DNA of 64,000 nucleotides from assembly GCA_027605045.1 (NCBI GenBank), contig JAQFWX010000002.1, forward strand, positions 930,001 through 994,000. The letters are read 5' to 3'. How positions within the stretch are numbered: the stretch's first letter is position 1; the number at the start of each line of letters is the position of its first letter. Positions 34,639-48,289 of this stretch are shown here, one piece after another. The notes beneath the pieces were generated by a model. It saw only the letters and a list, made by a program, of their open reading frames with translations, was not told the origin of the DNA and did no database searches. Source of the stretch: Phallus indusiatus. Its lineage: Eukaryota > Basidiomycota > Agaricomycetes > Phallales > Phallaceae. The position numbers were made by a program, and so were the translations under genes.

Positions 34639-36763
34639 TTAATGAGATTTTGAAGAGGGTAACACAGCGCGAAACTTTATCCAGATAAGCTTCAAAACAA
34701 TTCTCGGAGCTAAAAATTCCGTCGCTGGTGCCAGCCAACCTCTTACTAGATTAAATGTCCACATGGCTTCGGAGTCCTATACGCGATCTCGCGTTTAATA
34801 TGGGAGACATGTCGTGAAGTTTGATACGCTTACTTGATATAAGAGTTCGACCAGCAAATTTCCGAAAGCTCTCTGGAACTTCCCAAATGACAAATCGTCG
34901 CCTTTCGAAGGTATGGTCGTCTTCCAAGCGTAGTCCTCGGCTTTATATGCATCCCTAAGAATCGGAATGAGTATACAATTAGTTATTTAAATAGAAACAT
35001 TTGACATACCATTCGTGTCCAGTTCTTTGGGCCAATAATTGGAAATACCTCTTTGAGAAACTGTTGGGAAGAGTATCTATCTTTCCGGATCGCGGATCAG
35101 GAATACAGTCGAAGAGAATCTTGTTAAGCATAAGCGCTTCAGCGCAAGCTTTCGTGCAACCAACACTAATAGACGAACAATAAATGAAATGTTGTTCTCG
35201 GTGTACGACTTGAATTGGCCCAGACTTACCCTCGAACAGGATTCACGACCATGACAGAATCCCCCAGAGCGATGAAATTGGACGGCAAGTCCTCACATAA
35301 ATGATAGGGAAGATAAGCGGTTGAGCCTATATATACCAATAAGATATCATCAATTTCCATACATTGTCCTGAAATAAACACACCTAATCGGGAATATTCA
35401 ATTTTTACAGGGACGCTATTAGCTTCCATGATGTCTAGGAATGCTAGCACCCAATTCGGAAGGGGTTTATATGTTTCCATGCTCGAGATATAAGTTTTGA
35501 TATCCTGAATAGTGGAAATCTTATCCGAAATATCCCAACCTCCGCAAAGGAATTCCACTGATTGGAGAGGTAAGACTGATATATCCAGGGCATGGGAAAA
35601 CATGCTTACAATAATTGCCATCTTTACGAATGACAGCCAGCAAGCGATTATCGCGCTTTGAGTCAGGAAAGCAAACAAGTGGAATCGTGGTGTTCTCCCA
35701 ATCTTCGGGAAAACCAGTTTCCTTAAGTTGGTCGATCAGATGAGGCGGAACATTGAATTCGCAGGTCCGATAAGATAGTTTTGGATTGTACGTGACTCTC
35801 AGGTTTTCTAGTTGAGACAGAGTCTCTCGATTTCCGTTGACTGTTGCTAGCTCTTTCAACCACTTGAGACCGGCAGAAGCCGGTCCAGTACAGTCTATCA
35901 AATCGTCAATAAAATGCTCCGAATGAGACTTCTTTTGAGATGAATGACCTATCAATAACGACGCAAGAAGAATACTTTCTTCCCCATTAGTAGCATTGCG
36001 AACCCGAACACCGGCGATAGCACTAGAGGATTGTGCCTGTATCAATCCCGTGACAGTGCCTGAAATATACCGGACATTAGGACACGAGGTCAGAACCAGC
36101 TTCCTGAGTAATGTTTCGAAGCCGGGTCTCGAGATATTCATCGAAGGCGGGACGAAATCAGGATAGGCGGGTTTGGCGAATGGTTTACCTGCCAAGTAAA
36201 CGGAAGGTTTGTATGGGAGGACGCTGGTAGTATGAATTTTCAAAGAAGTGGTCAACAGTATGTATATATATAAGCTTACCGTCCCCCCATTTTTTGAATT
36301 TCATCCACAAAGTTGGGGAACCATCTTAACAAGGACATGACAAGAAGCGGCTGATAGATGTGAGCAGCATTGTATTGGGCGACATGAGTCCGTCTGTGCG
36401 GTGTGGGATTCTGACGATGGGAACCAGCATGTCCAGAAGAGGTCGTTACCCAATTTTCAGCCTCGACCATTATGACATCCTCAAAATGGTCGGCGCAGAC
36501 TCTAGCAGCAAGCAATCCTGATATACTGAGAGAGAGAAAAAGATCAGAGTGTATGTTATGGAATGACATGGATACTATTTGTACCTGCCACCAGAAACAA
36601 CGGCCGTTCCACGAAGTTTAGCATGAATCCGAGTTTGGCCAATGGCATTCAAATCGTCCAAAATGGTGGCGCGAGAGATAATATATCTGCGAAATAAGAG
36701 GCAGAGGATTTGATATAAAAGAAAGAGTATCCCAATGCCAAATAACAGTGTGTGGCCAACCAT
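34639..36763 (-). CDS. FAD-dependent oxygenase/oxidoreductase, membrane-anchored
   Basis: Exons (minus): 36585-36763, 36280-36525, 35949-36223, 35610-35894, 35384-35575, 35230-35326, 35010-35165, 34834-34954, 34639-34776, giving 562 residues. Begins with a hydrophobic segment (MVGHTLLFGIGILFLLYQIL), probably a membrane anchor. The dinucleotide-binding motif is split by the first intron: VVSGGSISGLLAARVCADHFED. Later: GSHRQN, THVAQYNAAHIYQPL, DCTGPASAGLKWL, and LPSNFIALGDSVMVVNPVRGVG, the second FAD-binding GD motif of flavoprotein monooxygenases. Intron 3 (35895-35948) is 54 nt and stopless, so retention would add 18 residues; splicing gives the better SLLIDCTGPA. The substrate is unknown, and no biosynthetic cluster is visible around it. 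A broken fragment of a related gene lies at 26262-26462. Confidence 0.85.
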
Positions 36764-39700
36764 TTTGCGCTATCCAAGAGCTGAGAAGTGAACCTAAGGG
36801 GAAGTAGGTACCATACTCTCCGACGTTTTTGCTTTATATAGTGATACATCACGGGAATCAAATCTATACATGAACGGGCAACACGCTTCCGAGGGTGGAT
36901 TAATTTATAATTGGACGGCAGAAGGAGGATGTCGAGAACAACACGGACCGTCAAAGATCAATGAAAGAATTGAGATGAAATGGGGCTCGCGCCAAACGGG
37001 GACATGATGTTATGGGGTGATGGAACTCGTGGAAATCGTCAAAAAAACGAACTTCTTATGTAAAAGAAAAAATGGGTGAGGTCGAGTTAAATAAATTCAA
37101 ATCGAGATTTGCAGTGCATGCGACACTGCGCGAGGCTTGCTATTTAGGCGACTCCAGCGTACCGTCACGCACGTCGCAGACCGGCGTCGCCTCGACCGGC
37201 TACCCGACCAGAATTTGTCCGAGAATTGAAAGCCTCCTTGTTATCTGAGAAACTGTCATTGCTAAAATGAAACTTTCCTAACCTACAAAGAAGTTTTAGT
37301 TAATAAAGAAGAGCATGCGGTAATTGCTTCGAAGAATCGGCAGTTGGGCAATCAACGTCACACATGTCACGTACACGTGCCATCTGTCGTACTGAATGCG
37401 ATGAAGACGGAGCTCGAGTTTGCAGAAACGAACAAAACGGCCACCCGCAAACTCTGATTAAATTCTAACACAGTTTTTTTTTGCCGATAATATCGTCATC
37501 AAGCTAGCTCTTCTCAATGACTAGTGGCTTTAAATGATCTCCCGGAAATGGCCAGATGAAACCTTTGTACGTGTTCAATGTTGAACGAAAGTTGGTCTCG
37601 GTTGAAACCCTAAGCTGAACAATTTATTGAGTGTACACATCGTGCCGTATGTAGGTGATATGACAAACTTGGGCTGGCCATCAGATTTTGGCCAATAGAT
37701 GCTGTGTATTTGCCTTTTTTTTTCTTTTGAATTAAGCTTTAGCGCTTCTCACGTCAAGATTTTCTTCGAAAACCTTGTTTATTTGTGTAGTGCCTTTCTA
37801 TTGCTCTTCAAACACCTAAATACATATAGAACGGCTAACGGCGCTGCATGTTTTGACCCCGCCGATAGATCTTTGCTCGCAGTTTCGAGAGTAATACCTT
37901 ACGGATAGTGCTTTTTAACCATACTCCGATCAGCTCATGAACTTTCTAGGGTCTTCGGTCTCTTCACTCTCTCAAATATGTACAAGCAGATGATGTTCAA
38001 GACTCGTCGCTATCGAAACAAACCGTGTACCCCATTATTATGATTGGCAGGAGGTCGCTTTTTTTTTCAAAAAGCGTGGTATCATGCCTAAATGGTAATT
38101 ATCATTTTGAAAAAAATGAGGGAAGGAAGAAAGCGCTAAGAATTACATTGTGATTGGATCCGTATCATTCCTTTTTTGAGTTCGTGCATTCCTCCTACCA
38201 TCGCAACAACACTGGCCCCTAGTAAGCCATAACCACGACGTCTAGATTGATACTCGGGAGCTATATTTGCAAGAATTACCTAAAGCTGTTATATCAGCTT
38301 GATGTACACTGGATGAACTTCCGTGTTTCTTCAGAAAAAGTTGAGTATCATTCCACCTCATATGTAATATCAGAAGCGAAACAACCTCATACCTATCATA
38401 GCCAAAGATACTTCAAATCCCCTATATTTTTGGTTTGTCATGTTTGCATGTGATCAATAGAAACTCCTATATTTATATTGTATCCAACTATGGATGCACT
38501 CCGATCGACATCAAAGAACTGATCGTGGGGGTCAAGTGGTACTACATTATTCGCTGTGGACTAGTGATAAGTCCACTATGTTCTGCCTTATTTGATTTCC
38601 TGTCTACGTCAATTCCATTTCCAGCACTACTCTCAACTTTCACCGCTTTTTCCCGAATCCCTGGACTCAACTCGGATGCAAAAATGGGTTCACCTATATC
38701 GATCCTTGCGAATTGGGATATCAATCACCTTGAATCAAGGGCGATCCAGTCTGGCTTATCCATAGCGTTATCACACTTACTTACTTGTAAATAGTGAGTT
38801 ATCTTTCTAATTATTGTTCTTTCAAAAATCAAATGTTCCTTATAAGAATTGCGGAGTTCAGGGCCTGAGCCACCTCCTGCCAAAGACTGAAGCGCAAGCA
38901 TCGCATACGCAGCCGAATATCTATTCTAAAAGTGTGCTCAAGGAACCGTGACCTAACCGCTCGCTCTCCTAACAGCACTAATTCTGGCCTACGGAAACGA
39001 CTGTTGGAACCGAGTCGGTGAATTACAGGCTACGCGGTTTGAACCAGTTCCAATTGACGTGTACGGATGGTGAACATGACCCAATAACTGAGGATAATGG
39101 CGTTGAGAAGTTGAGAAGGCCATTCCTACAAGATCGATGTTTCAGATCTTACGCACACTCACAACGCTCAAGGCTGTGTCAACCGTTGGTCTCTTCCGGC
39201 GTGGCCCACGCCGCCCTGCCGTTTTGTTGATTTGATAATTTCACGTTGGCAAATTCTGATTCTAGTTACATTAATATCGTTCATTGAAAGCTCCTCAAAA
39301 AATGCGATTCAACCAGAAAACAAGCCATGATATTGATAATATAGCCAGATTTGGAGATATCTGTGCCAAGTTCAACGTTCAAGACTAAGACGTCGACGAG
39401 ATAGACTTTTCGATTCGTCCTCTTCGTATTCACGCTGTCCCAAGCCGGAAACTTGATGGGTGTGGCGCGCTCGTCCTACCCCAAATCATGGATGAAACCG
39501 TTTGTACTAGGTTTACTATTGCTCGATCCGAGAATGCAGGAAGAATTATATGTGCGGAATTCCACGTTCAGCAACGGAAAACAAGCTAGACAAAGCACAA
39601 GCTTTGGGGCATGTTCGGGTTTTCGTATGCTGCAAATTGTACGTGTAGGTATGTTCCGAATGGACATTCTGCAACAGGCAATTATAGTTGTACAGCGAAT

Positions 39701-39893
39701 CAGACGCTGATCCCAACTTTTTAATATATGCTTAAAGGTAAGACTCACAAGCGTGATTCACATTCCGGTTCCCGAGCCCCAAGAGGTTTCATCTTACCAA
39801 TTATATGCGGTTTCGTGCCAAAGTGCGAGAAAAATTCTCGATATAATTCAAGCAATATCAACATGGTAAAAATAGTGTGATAATATTGTTCAA
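36764..39893. other. Long intergenic stretch, nothing recognised
   Basis: About 3.1 kb between divergent genes. A 119-codon plus frame at 38435-38794 and an 85-codon plus frame at 39453-39710 were read, but neither shows a known family or a believable splice context. Confidence 0.4.
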
Positions 39894-41467
39894 ATGTCTT
39901 CACTAACAAATCCCTTCATTGAAGTTTATGAGGAACTGTGCTGCGGAACGGTATTGCGCCCTTTTGATTCAGAGTCATCGAGCCTGCAAGCATGCCTGAC
40001 ACGGAAGCTAACCTCATGGCACAGGTATACCTTCACCAACACGCAAAAAATAATGAGAGCCATGAGGCTGTTCCCGATTTTTTTTTTTGCCTCCGTCCAT
40101 ATAATCAAAGAAAAACGTTCGCTGGTTTGCCCTAGACCTCATTGCCTCAGTTGACCGTTCTGCTGACAGGCTCAGCTTACTTCTTCATTCACTCCCAACA
40201 AGCTACGCGCTTCAAATTATGCCGATTTCTCGAAGTGCAGCAAAACGACGAGTCGATAAAGCGACGAAATCTCTCACGGGGACGAGATGTATCATCGAGA
40301 ATACGGAAGAACACAATCAGGTGCAATATGTCCATTGTCTACCCCTTACAACACACCCATCGGTCGTGAGTTGATAATAATAGAAGCTTTCGGTATTTAT
40401 TCTTATTCTTCATTCAAAGCTCGAGTTTCTCGAATACCATTGGAATTTGGAGCGTGGAACATTGAACGTTGATTCACGCCAGAATACCATCCGCCGTAAG
40501 TTTGCAAAAAGCCGTGATTGAATTATCGCCGACGGTCTACTGGCCCCAGTTGGTCCCAAATTTCAATATCTATTTGAAAACAAGTTGTTCTTTCTGCTTC
40601 CCGAACATAATGTCATCGATTTGTACTACGAAGCGGCAACGGCTCGCTTACCACCTGCCCAGCGCAGAGCGTCGTTTCCGAAATTACAAGTGAGTCCTTT
40701 TCCCTGTACATTGAATAAATACGCCATGTTGATGGGCACAGGAACCCTCATATCGGTACAGGTTGATTGCTCATCCTTATATGAAACGAGTTCCTATACA
40801 TCGTCAACGCAATAGTCCTGAAGACGACAGCTCGGCTTTGAAAGTTACGGATTTCACCTTTTATGCTTATCCATACGAGAATTTCCCAGTTATCGTTTCG
40901 CATGTCCATCCTCGATACGTCATTTACAATGCGGGTCAAAAGATTAGCCGAAATTGCCGGACCTATTTGGAAGAATACCCTTCGCTTGCATTGGATATTC
41001 TGGGTGTGAAAGATACCTACGAAGCATGGACTAGCGCGCCGAAATATAACGACCCTTTCTTCGAAACATCTGTAGCACCTCAAGATGTTGGCATAGATAG
41101 CGACAGCAACGCAACGAGAAGGAGAAGGGCCAGAGGCAAGGCACAGAAGCAGAACGTCCAGACGGCGGGCCGTCAATCCAAAAGGATCAAGGAACAGCGG
41201 GCAGTAAAACCATTACAGCTGGAGCTTAGCGAAGTCAAGTCCCCGTACACGGCCACAGGCAGGCAAGAGGAGCGAATCGGAAGTCCGAGTGAAAACTGGC
41301 TTGACGAACAAACGCTCAAAGAATTAGATGAGAACAGGACGGTAGAAAAGAATTGGGATACGCGTATGGCGAAGATTTCGAGATGGGTTGACGACGTTAT
41401 GAGTCATTGTCAGGCATTTCAAGTTCTGCAGTTGCCGGAGAATGGCGGGCAGGGGACTCAAACCTGA
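39894..41467 (+). CDS. Basidiomycete HNH-nuclease-like protein
   Basis: Resembles a family of basidiomycete proteins with an HNH-like core (CIIENTEEHNQVQYVHCLPL, then LEYHWNLERGTLNVDSRQN) followed by a conserved region (FLLPEHNVIDLYYE, PYMKRVPIHRQRNSPED, VIVSHVHPRYVIYNAGQKI). Exons: 39894-40024, 40170-40365, 40420-40495, 40550-40689, 40742-41467, giving 422 residues. The central C...H..L..LN.DSR...L pattern fits an HNH core in which one histidine is hard to place, so nuclease activity is uncertain. The C-terminal 140 residues are basic and probably disordered. Intron 1 (145 nt) is unusually long and may hide another small exon. Function unknown; the HNH link comes from family memory, not a search. 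Confidence 0.68.
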
Positions 41468-42078
41468 TCTCATTCAGATATGCTGATCAGATTTTGGGTT
41501 GGGGGTATGTTAACACATAAATTGTCCCTGTTGGACGCACATATGAGTGAGGGAAATGCTAGAATTGTAAAATATGAACGAATTGCATTCACAGATGTAC
41601 ATAGTATCTAAGACTGTCATTTCCCAAACTAGAAAGCAGCACATCTTTAAGTGAGCTTAACAAAATGTGAGACTGTGTTATAAATTGTGCTATAAAAAAG
41701 TGGATACTTTAGTGGATATCTTATTCGATGATTTGGATAAACCTTGTCATGGACGAGGTCTATCACATTACGCGTTGAATTAATTGCGGGAGCAAATTTA
41801 GTCAGCGTAACCAAATGTCCACCGTAATCTCTTGTCTCTTTCCGCACATGCTTGTTCCCTTTGATTTGCTTCTCGGCTTAAAGTCTCGATAGTTGAAAAA
41901 TTAAAGTGAAGAGTCTCTTGGACACTCTTTTTGGTTGAATTGGCTTGCCTGATCAAATGAGGTGCGGCTTTCATCTCGACGACGCGCCTGAGCAGAATTC
42001 ACAACGTTTTCTGAATGCTTTTCTAAATCTTCTGTTTTTAGTGACGAATCCCAGTCAGAACGCATATGGAGATATGCT
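41468..42078. other. Spacer, promoter of Crb2-like gene
   Basis: AT-rich, no gene recognised. Confidence 0.4.
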
Positions 42079-45000
42079 ATGCAAACCGAAGATGTGACTT
42101 TGAATCTGCCGAACGCGTCCACTGACACTCCAGCTGAAGCCAAAAAGGACGACAACTCCATTGTCTCCGCCGATTTCCCTAGCAGTTTTCGACCATCTGT
42201 GCCAATATTAAACCTCCATGGTCTCGCAGAGAGTCAATCGCAAACATTGGCTGCGTTGGACGTGTCGGGAGATCTCTCTGAACGAGATACCAGAGACCAA
42301 GGTCAAACTGGCGCTCGTTCAGCGATCAGTTATTATACGAAGCCAGGTCGGCATGCGACACCTCTTCAAGAGACAATGGAGTCAACAATTCCTAGTTTCG
42401 AACAGCCACCAGCGAAAAACCAGGTCCCAGCCAGACTCCCTGCTTTAGAAAAGGGTCATGTGACTGGCGCGTCGCCGCCTCGTGGCGGGAGTCCTATTGT
42501 CGGCCGTGTTACTGATGTGGAGACAAAGGCGGTACCGATGACTGATCAGGTGCAAAGAAAGGAGGACGGTCATAGTAAACATTCATTACAAAGAAATAAA
42601 GCGTCTTCCTTCCATGTCCGGCCACAGGAACCCTCTTTGTTACCCTCATTAAAAAGGATAAATACTATGCCACCGCGTCTGAATCGTTACGCACCCAGGG
42701 ACGTCGAGCCGTCTTCTCAAGACTCCTTTGCTGGCTCGCCACCACGTCAGGACCTGAACACATTCATCCGAAACTCAAGGGTTTTCAATAATCTCGTCAT
42801 CCGCCCTGGAGTGGCTGGTCAGCCTAGCGAGATATTCGAGCTTCCAGAATCAACTGAATCGTCCGACATGCCCCTACCGCCACAGAACCGTAAAGCGACA
42901 GCGGCAACCTCCACCAGTAAAACGAAAGAACAAAAGCTGGATGGGGCAAAACCTGATGAGAACAAAGAGGAGGAAACACCATCGCAGCTTATTCAAGCGG
43001 CATTGGAACACGGGTTAATCCAACGATCACCCTCTCCCGCTTCCGCGTCACTTCCAATTGTCTTAGTTAAGGATACTCAATCCGATCATCAGCAGAGCGA
43101 AGACGATGGTAATGAAAGCAAGATTGCCAGCGGAGATGACATTGAAGCCCAATCAGACGTATACTCCGAGTCACAAACTGTAGAACATTCTCCCGCGCCT
43201 TCCTCATCCTCTTTCATTCTTCCTAGGGTGCCAGCTATGGATAACGACTCTCCGCAACCCACCCAAATCGCATCTCAGGATATTCCTCCAGGCATGATCA
43301 TCATCAGTCAACACGGCGTAGTGCTAGATTCTGTGGAAGAGTCGGGAGTCTCCTCGGTACCTGTACCAGAGTACCGAAAGCTTGAGCTTCTTCAGCATTA
43401 TAGGAGAAGGTCTGAAGTTGTTCCCGCTACGCCGATTTCAACCGTGCCTGCCAGTGGGGCAGGTATTCCAATGGCTCAACGACCAGTTTCAACAAACGAT
43501 ATCGTTCACGCCAGCCATAGGTACTTCATTCCTCCTTCCTCCACGTACATGACTTATAGTGTTTGATAGACAGACGACTAAAGGTAAAGGTAAAGAGAGA
43601 GCCGAGGACATTGATATAGTTCCCATGCAGGAAGATAGGTTATAATGTTTATAATGAGTACATAGTTATTCTGTCTAACAGTCGTTCACAGAAGCAAATT
43701 AATCTCAAAAGCGGCCGTCACACCACCACTTGAACGAAGCAGATTAGGCCAAAGTTCTAAACTTGATAAGTCTCCTGGTATTACTCTCCCTGCAACAGAA
43801 ATTGTTCCGGACTCTCAAGAAGGAAACAACTCCGGCACCTCTCAAGAAAACGCTGCTAAAACCCAACTTGTTCAAGCCAGCACCGGCGAAGTCGTTCCTG
43901 ATTCTCAAGAGGAGCAGCAAAGATTACAGCTGCCTCAGGCTCAAAATCCACCTTCGTCCCCTTCCATTCCTCTTGCACAACGATATGCCACTAGACCTAC
44001 ACCCTCGTCTTCCCCCTCCATCCCATTGATTCAGATGACTAATCGGATGGAAACGTCTGGGTTTCCTACTCCAACGCCCGCTGCTGTCAAATCACCTCTT
44101 CGCAAGGGGTTGCTTCCTGGAGGTGTCACGCATACTCGCGGTCGGGGTCGTCCCAGCGCGAAAGGCAAAGAACCCGCCAAAGCCGTATCTGACAAAGGCA
44201 GTGACAACGAGAACCAGAGTTCCAATGGAGAGAACAATGTTATGGAAGTGGACGAGGAAAAGGCATCTGAGATGGAGACAGCGCGTCAAGAACCCTCAAC
44301 CAGCAAAAGAACAAGACGACCCACCTCAAAAGCAAAGGCACGATCCCCAGAAAAACGAACGACTAGACAAAGGCAACGTCGTAAAAGTCCTATCAGGAAG
44401 ATGGCATCGCGTAAGCGCAAGAGCGAGACCAAGGTGGAACAGCAACCCGGGGAATTGCCTCCTTCAAAGCGACATAGAAGCGGCGCTATGACTCCTGGCC
44501 CTTCACATGGGGCAATAGAGTTGACCAAACGTGTCCTCGCCCGACGTCAAGATGATAATGACTATTTTCACAGCGGCACAGTTCATCTGGAGTTCACCTT
44601 TGCAGATCCATTACCTACGTCTTTCATCGTCGAGTTTGATGATGGTTTTGAGGAGCCGATCGATCTTGATCATATAAGGTTCTTTCAACTGGAGCCTGAG
44701 GATTTGATCGAGGTAATCAAGTCCAGGAAGAACGAGCGCCAGTACTGTCGTGCTACCGTTTTGGATACAGACCATTGGCAGGAAGACGAGATTGCGCAGG
44801 TGCATGACGTCGAGGGTGGACCAGATGGAGATGATTATGACGTGAACGGACAAGACATAAGGGTTAGCGAAGAACAGATACGGCTTCAATGGAACGAACG
44901 GTGTATCAACCTTCGGACTCTTTGTAAAGACAAGGAGTATGATTTACCACGACGCAACAAACACCTAGCCGGATATGCTTTTATTGTCACGCTTCCGGAT

Positions 45001-45836
45001 CTTCCGAAGAGTAAACGTTCGCTTGAACGCGTTATCGAGCTATCCGGTGGGGCAGTTTGCGAATGGCATTCCATTGTTTCTCTTTCTGGGACATCGGAGG
45101 TGGACGGGAACCGTCTCGTTGGAAAATCGACGGATGTCCGCCTTTTGAAAAATAAGACGAAAATCAAGAGTTTGTTTTGTATTGCTGATGAACCTCGGAC
45201 GACACCCAAGTTTCTGATTGCTCTTGCGCTTGGCGTTCCGTGTTTGTCTGTTGACTGGGTCCTGGCGAAAGTGACTGTGCGTCGATTGATCTTTCTCTCC
45301 CGAATGCGCTCGTACACCATACTGACATTGATGTTAAGGATTCTGATGTTAAGTTCGACTGGCAAGCCTACATTCTCCCGGCTGGGACAAACCCCGTAAC
45401 GAGATTGGCAGCTTCTCAAAACTTTGAGAGATTGTGGTGGCGTGATATCCACAACTTTACCAAACTTATATCCGAGCCGCCCGTACTCAAGCCCTTTGCC
45501 GGAAAGTCATTCTTGTGTGTTGGTCCTTCTTTTATTTTGAAGGTATGTTCCACAATATCGGTTAGACAAGTGCAAGATTTCCTCATGTGCTGTATGTATC
45601 AGTCCAAGGAGTTTGGAACATATCCCAAAGTTCTGTTAGCAATGGGCGCATCGACAGTACAGGCTGTTACAGATCTCAAGTATCTCAACACGAAGAGTCA
45701 AGTCAATTTCGATTACACGGTTGTCGACGATGACGCAGAGCTCGTGTCATACGATGGTTCTCTAAGTGTCAATATACTTTGGATCAAGAAATGCCTCATT
45801 ACCGGTATTGAAGGTCCGGTTCCTTGGCCTGAGTAA
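42079..45836 (+). CDS. Crb2/Rad9/53BP1-type DNA-damage checkpoint mediator
   Basis: Nuclear adaptor that links damaged chromatin to checkpoint kinases. Exons: 42079-43520, 43570-43638, 43692-45270, 45339-45542, 45603-45836, giving 1175 residues. The long N-terminal half is disordered with several SQ/TQ sites (for example ESQSQTLAAL, VPDSQE twice), as expected for ATM/ATR targets. Around residues 670-810 a Tudor-like region reads VLARRQDDNDYFHSGTV, FIVEFDDGFEEPIDLDHIRF. The C-terminal third carries two BRCT repeats: LAGYAFIVTLPDLP into CLSVDWVLAK, and FAGKSFLCVGPSF into LSVNILWIKKCLITG. Introns 4 (60 nt) is stopless and in frame, so unspliced reading also stays open. The start is the first ATG of the open frame; an upstream exon cannot be ruled out. 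Domain order is characteristic of the family. Confidence 0.87.
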
Positions 45837-47031
45837 TCATGTGTGTATTGGTATGGTTCATGCTTTCGTATTTGTCTCTCACTGTAGCTTGTAATTTTAC
45901 CCCCTTCTTACTTTATCTAATTAACTGACGTTTTGCTTTGTCTCTCTTTCCACCCTCTCATCTTGTCTTATTATTCCCTGTAGTGTGGTTATTTTATAAT
46001 TATCTAGATCACGAATAATACTTAACTGCATGTACACACAGCTATAGAAATCGCACCGAATGACCGCGAACCACATGTACAGTAACCTACTAGTGAACCT
46101 GGATACACAAGCTATCGATCTCGGTTTTAGTCTTGAAGATGGTTCTGCGCTGTTCGAGTGGCGTGGAGCAATATATTCCGACAGATACCAGGTTTCAGTT
46201 GGCACTGTGGAACTTGCCTTAGAGGATCCACAGTGCATGGTTACTACACAAGGCTGGCCGCATACTAGTCAGATGTGGACGGGGACTATCAAGGCTCCAC
46301 CACAGATCAAAAAAGTAAGGTTGCGGGCAATTAGAAGTTGAAATTAAGAAACGTATTAGGCTTATCGCTAGTCAATGCTGCATGTTTGGAAGAAGTGAGC
46401 TAAACAATTTGCGCTCATTTGGATCAGTGCGAGTTGTTCTCCTTGACACTGAGATGTAATATCAGATCAAATTAGATTACGGGTGAATCGTTTCAACGTA
46501 ATTTCCTGTTTCGGTGCATCCTCGGAAAGATGCCTTAGCCACCGCAAAGCCAGGCAAAAGCCCCAGAGGAAGAGTCTCGACATTAATGAGGAAGGTCTCG
46601 GGTGCACGTGTAAATGTGAAGGAAGAGAGGTATAAGTTAATTTCAAAGCTTATAACACTTCGAAAGGCAAAAATTTTAGAAAAAGCAACATGTTAATTGG
46701 ACCAGGAAGCGAGGATTGTAAAAACTTCAATCATGAGGCGGTTCGTTTGAGAAGAAGTAATGTCGATTGTAATTGTCCACATTTTTAATAATTGCTCCGA
46801 TTTGGGCTAAAACGAGTGGCTGTAAGAGATAAGGTTGAGGCGTAATTTCGTAGATAGCCAAACGCCGAGTCAGTTCAAACGCCTGTTTCCGACTCCTCCA
46901 TTTTGTCACGTTATTCGACTGTCTGTATTTCATGATTATTGTAATTCGACATCAATGATTCCCAATCTTTCTCTGAATTGCCAAGTTGAATATTCATTGT
47001 ATCTCCGGAGTGTACAGCAGTATTGAATGCC
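45837..47031. other. Intergenic, convergent 3' flanks
   Basis: A 93-codon plus frame with ATG at 46060 was read but has no recognisable family. The rest is AT-rich 3' flank. No RNA gene seen. Confidence 0.4.
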
Positions 47032-48289
47032 TTAGGCTTTGGCATGAGCGGCTAACTCCTTCTCAAACTGCGCGATATCTGACATTAGGGCCTTAACTTG
47101 CTCTTGAGCTGCCGGTGGTGTCGGTGGAAGTGGTCGTCTAGGAACTCCACCATACCCACGGAAAAGTTGTGTCGCATACTGATGAGCCAATTTAGTCACA
47201 CGAGGTCCTATAACTGTATAAGGGGGGTGCCCACCTTGTTGCTTGGTATCCCATTTTTCAGGACAGCCCATTCTGCAGCACTTACACGACCTTGTAGTTC
47301 TTTTGCTTCTTCGAATTTACCTTGTTTGAAAAGGTCGTACAAATATAAAATTGTACGAGGCAAGAAGTTTGAAACTCCCGTTATAGAACCGTGAATGCCG
47401 ACCGCTAGTCCACCGCTAGAAAATGCAGAGTTAGACTTCCAGTTTCCAACTAGAATGCATAGATTAGTTCTCACATCAGATAATCCGATGCACCCGCCAG
47501 AACGTAAAAATCCTCGTTGGATGTTTGATATACATTGCGGGCCATTTTGCCAACATTATGATCTGTCTGTAAGCCAAAAGAACGTTGTTCATCGCGGGTG
47601 CGTCTAGATGAGCTTTGTTGCGTACCTGTTTAATTCCAACAATATTGGAGTGCCGAGCAAGACGCTGAACCCCGTCCGACGTCACCTCTAAACCAGAGGA
47701 AACGCCAGGCCATGAATAAATCAATATCGGGATCGGAGACCGATCTGCAAGCTTGACAGAACATCAACTTCACTTATGAATTGTTCGAGACTGGATGCTG
47801 CGAACCTCCTTGTAAAATGCTTCGAGAGCGTCAGCTGTCATGCTCGGGGCGAAAAAGCTGGGAGGAAGGGCAACTGCGTAATCGGCTCCAGCCTCAGCAG
47901 CATCTTTGGCTAATGTCACGCATTCTTGGATGCTTTGACCTCCAACGCCTGCCATTATCGTGAAACTGTTCAATATCTTGTCTCCGGCCGCCGACCCATG
48001 ACGAAGAACTTCGCAAGTTGCTGTGATCAACTGAGATCGCTGTTAGATCGGATTATACATGCGAATGAACATCGCATTGACAAACCTGCCTGCGCTCCTC
48101 TCGAGTCAGTGCGATTTGTTCTCCTGTAGATCCCAGGATGAGAGCACCTTGGATCCCAGATTGAGCAAGGTACACGATATGCTTCTGATTTGCTTCAATA
48201 TCGAGCTCTTGTCCCAGGGTGTCATGAAATATGGTTATTGTAGGTGTAAAAATCCCCACTAATGTTCTTCCGTTGGGACGTCCAGACAT
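47032..48289 (-). CDS. Dihydrodipicolinate synthase-family aldolase
   Basis: Class I aldolase (TIM barrel) of the DapA/NanA/HOGA group, which cleaves or forms 2-oxo acids through a lysine Schiff base. Exons (minus): 48086-48289, 47806-48030, 47626-47751, 47475-47566, 47235-47415, 47032-47178, giving 324 residues, the usual size. Seen: IFTPTITIF, LGSTGEQIAL (residues 52-61), catalytic Tyr155 in ILIYSWPG, Schiff-base Lys184 in NIVGIKQ, AGASDYLIGGLAVGIHGSI, and a C-terminal FRGYGGVPRRPLPP. Fungi make lysine through aminoadipate, so a true DapA role is unlikely; 4-hydroxy-2-oxoglutarate or a related 2-keto-3-deoxy-sugar-acid aldolase is more likely (inference). The start is the first ATG in frame, MSGRPNG. 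Active-site residues look complete. Confidence 0.92.

Noticed and set aside
38435..38794. 119-codon plus frame with hydrophobic parts
   Set aside because: No family and no conserved pattern; probably chance in an AT-rich gap.
46060..46341. 93-codon plus frame starting with ATG
   Set aside because: Reads fairly protein-like but matches no family I know and lies in a 3'-to-3' gap; too weak to call a gene.
47235..47271. Apparent frameshift in the aldolase gene
   Set aside because: Resolved by a 56-nt GT-AG intron (47179-47234) that joins NGIPSNK to YATQLFRGYGG in frame.
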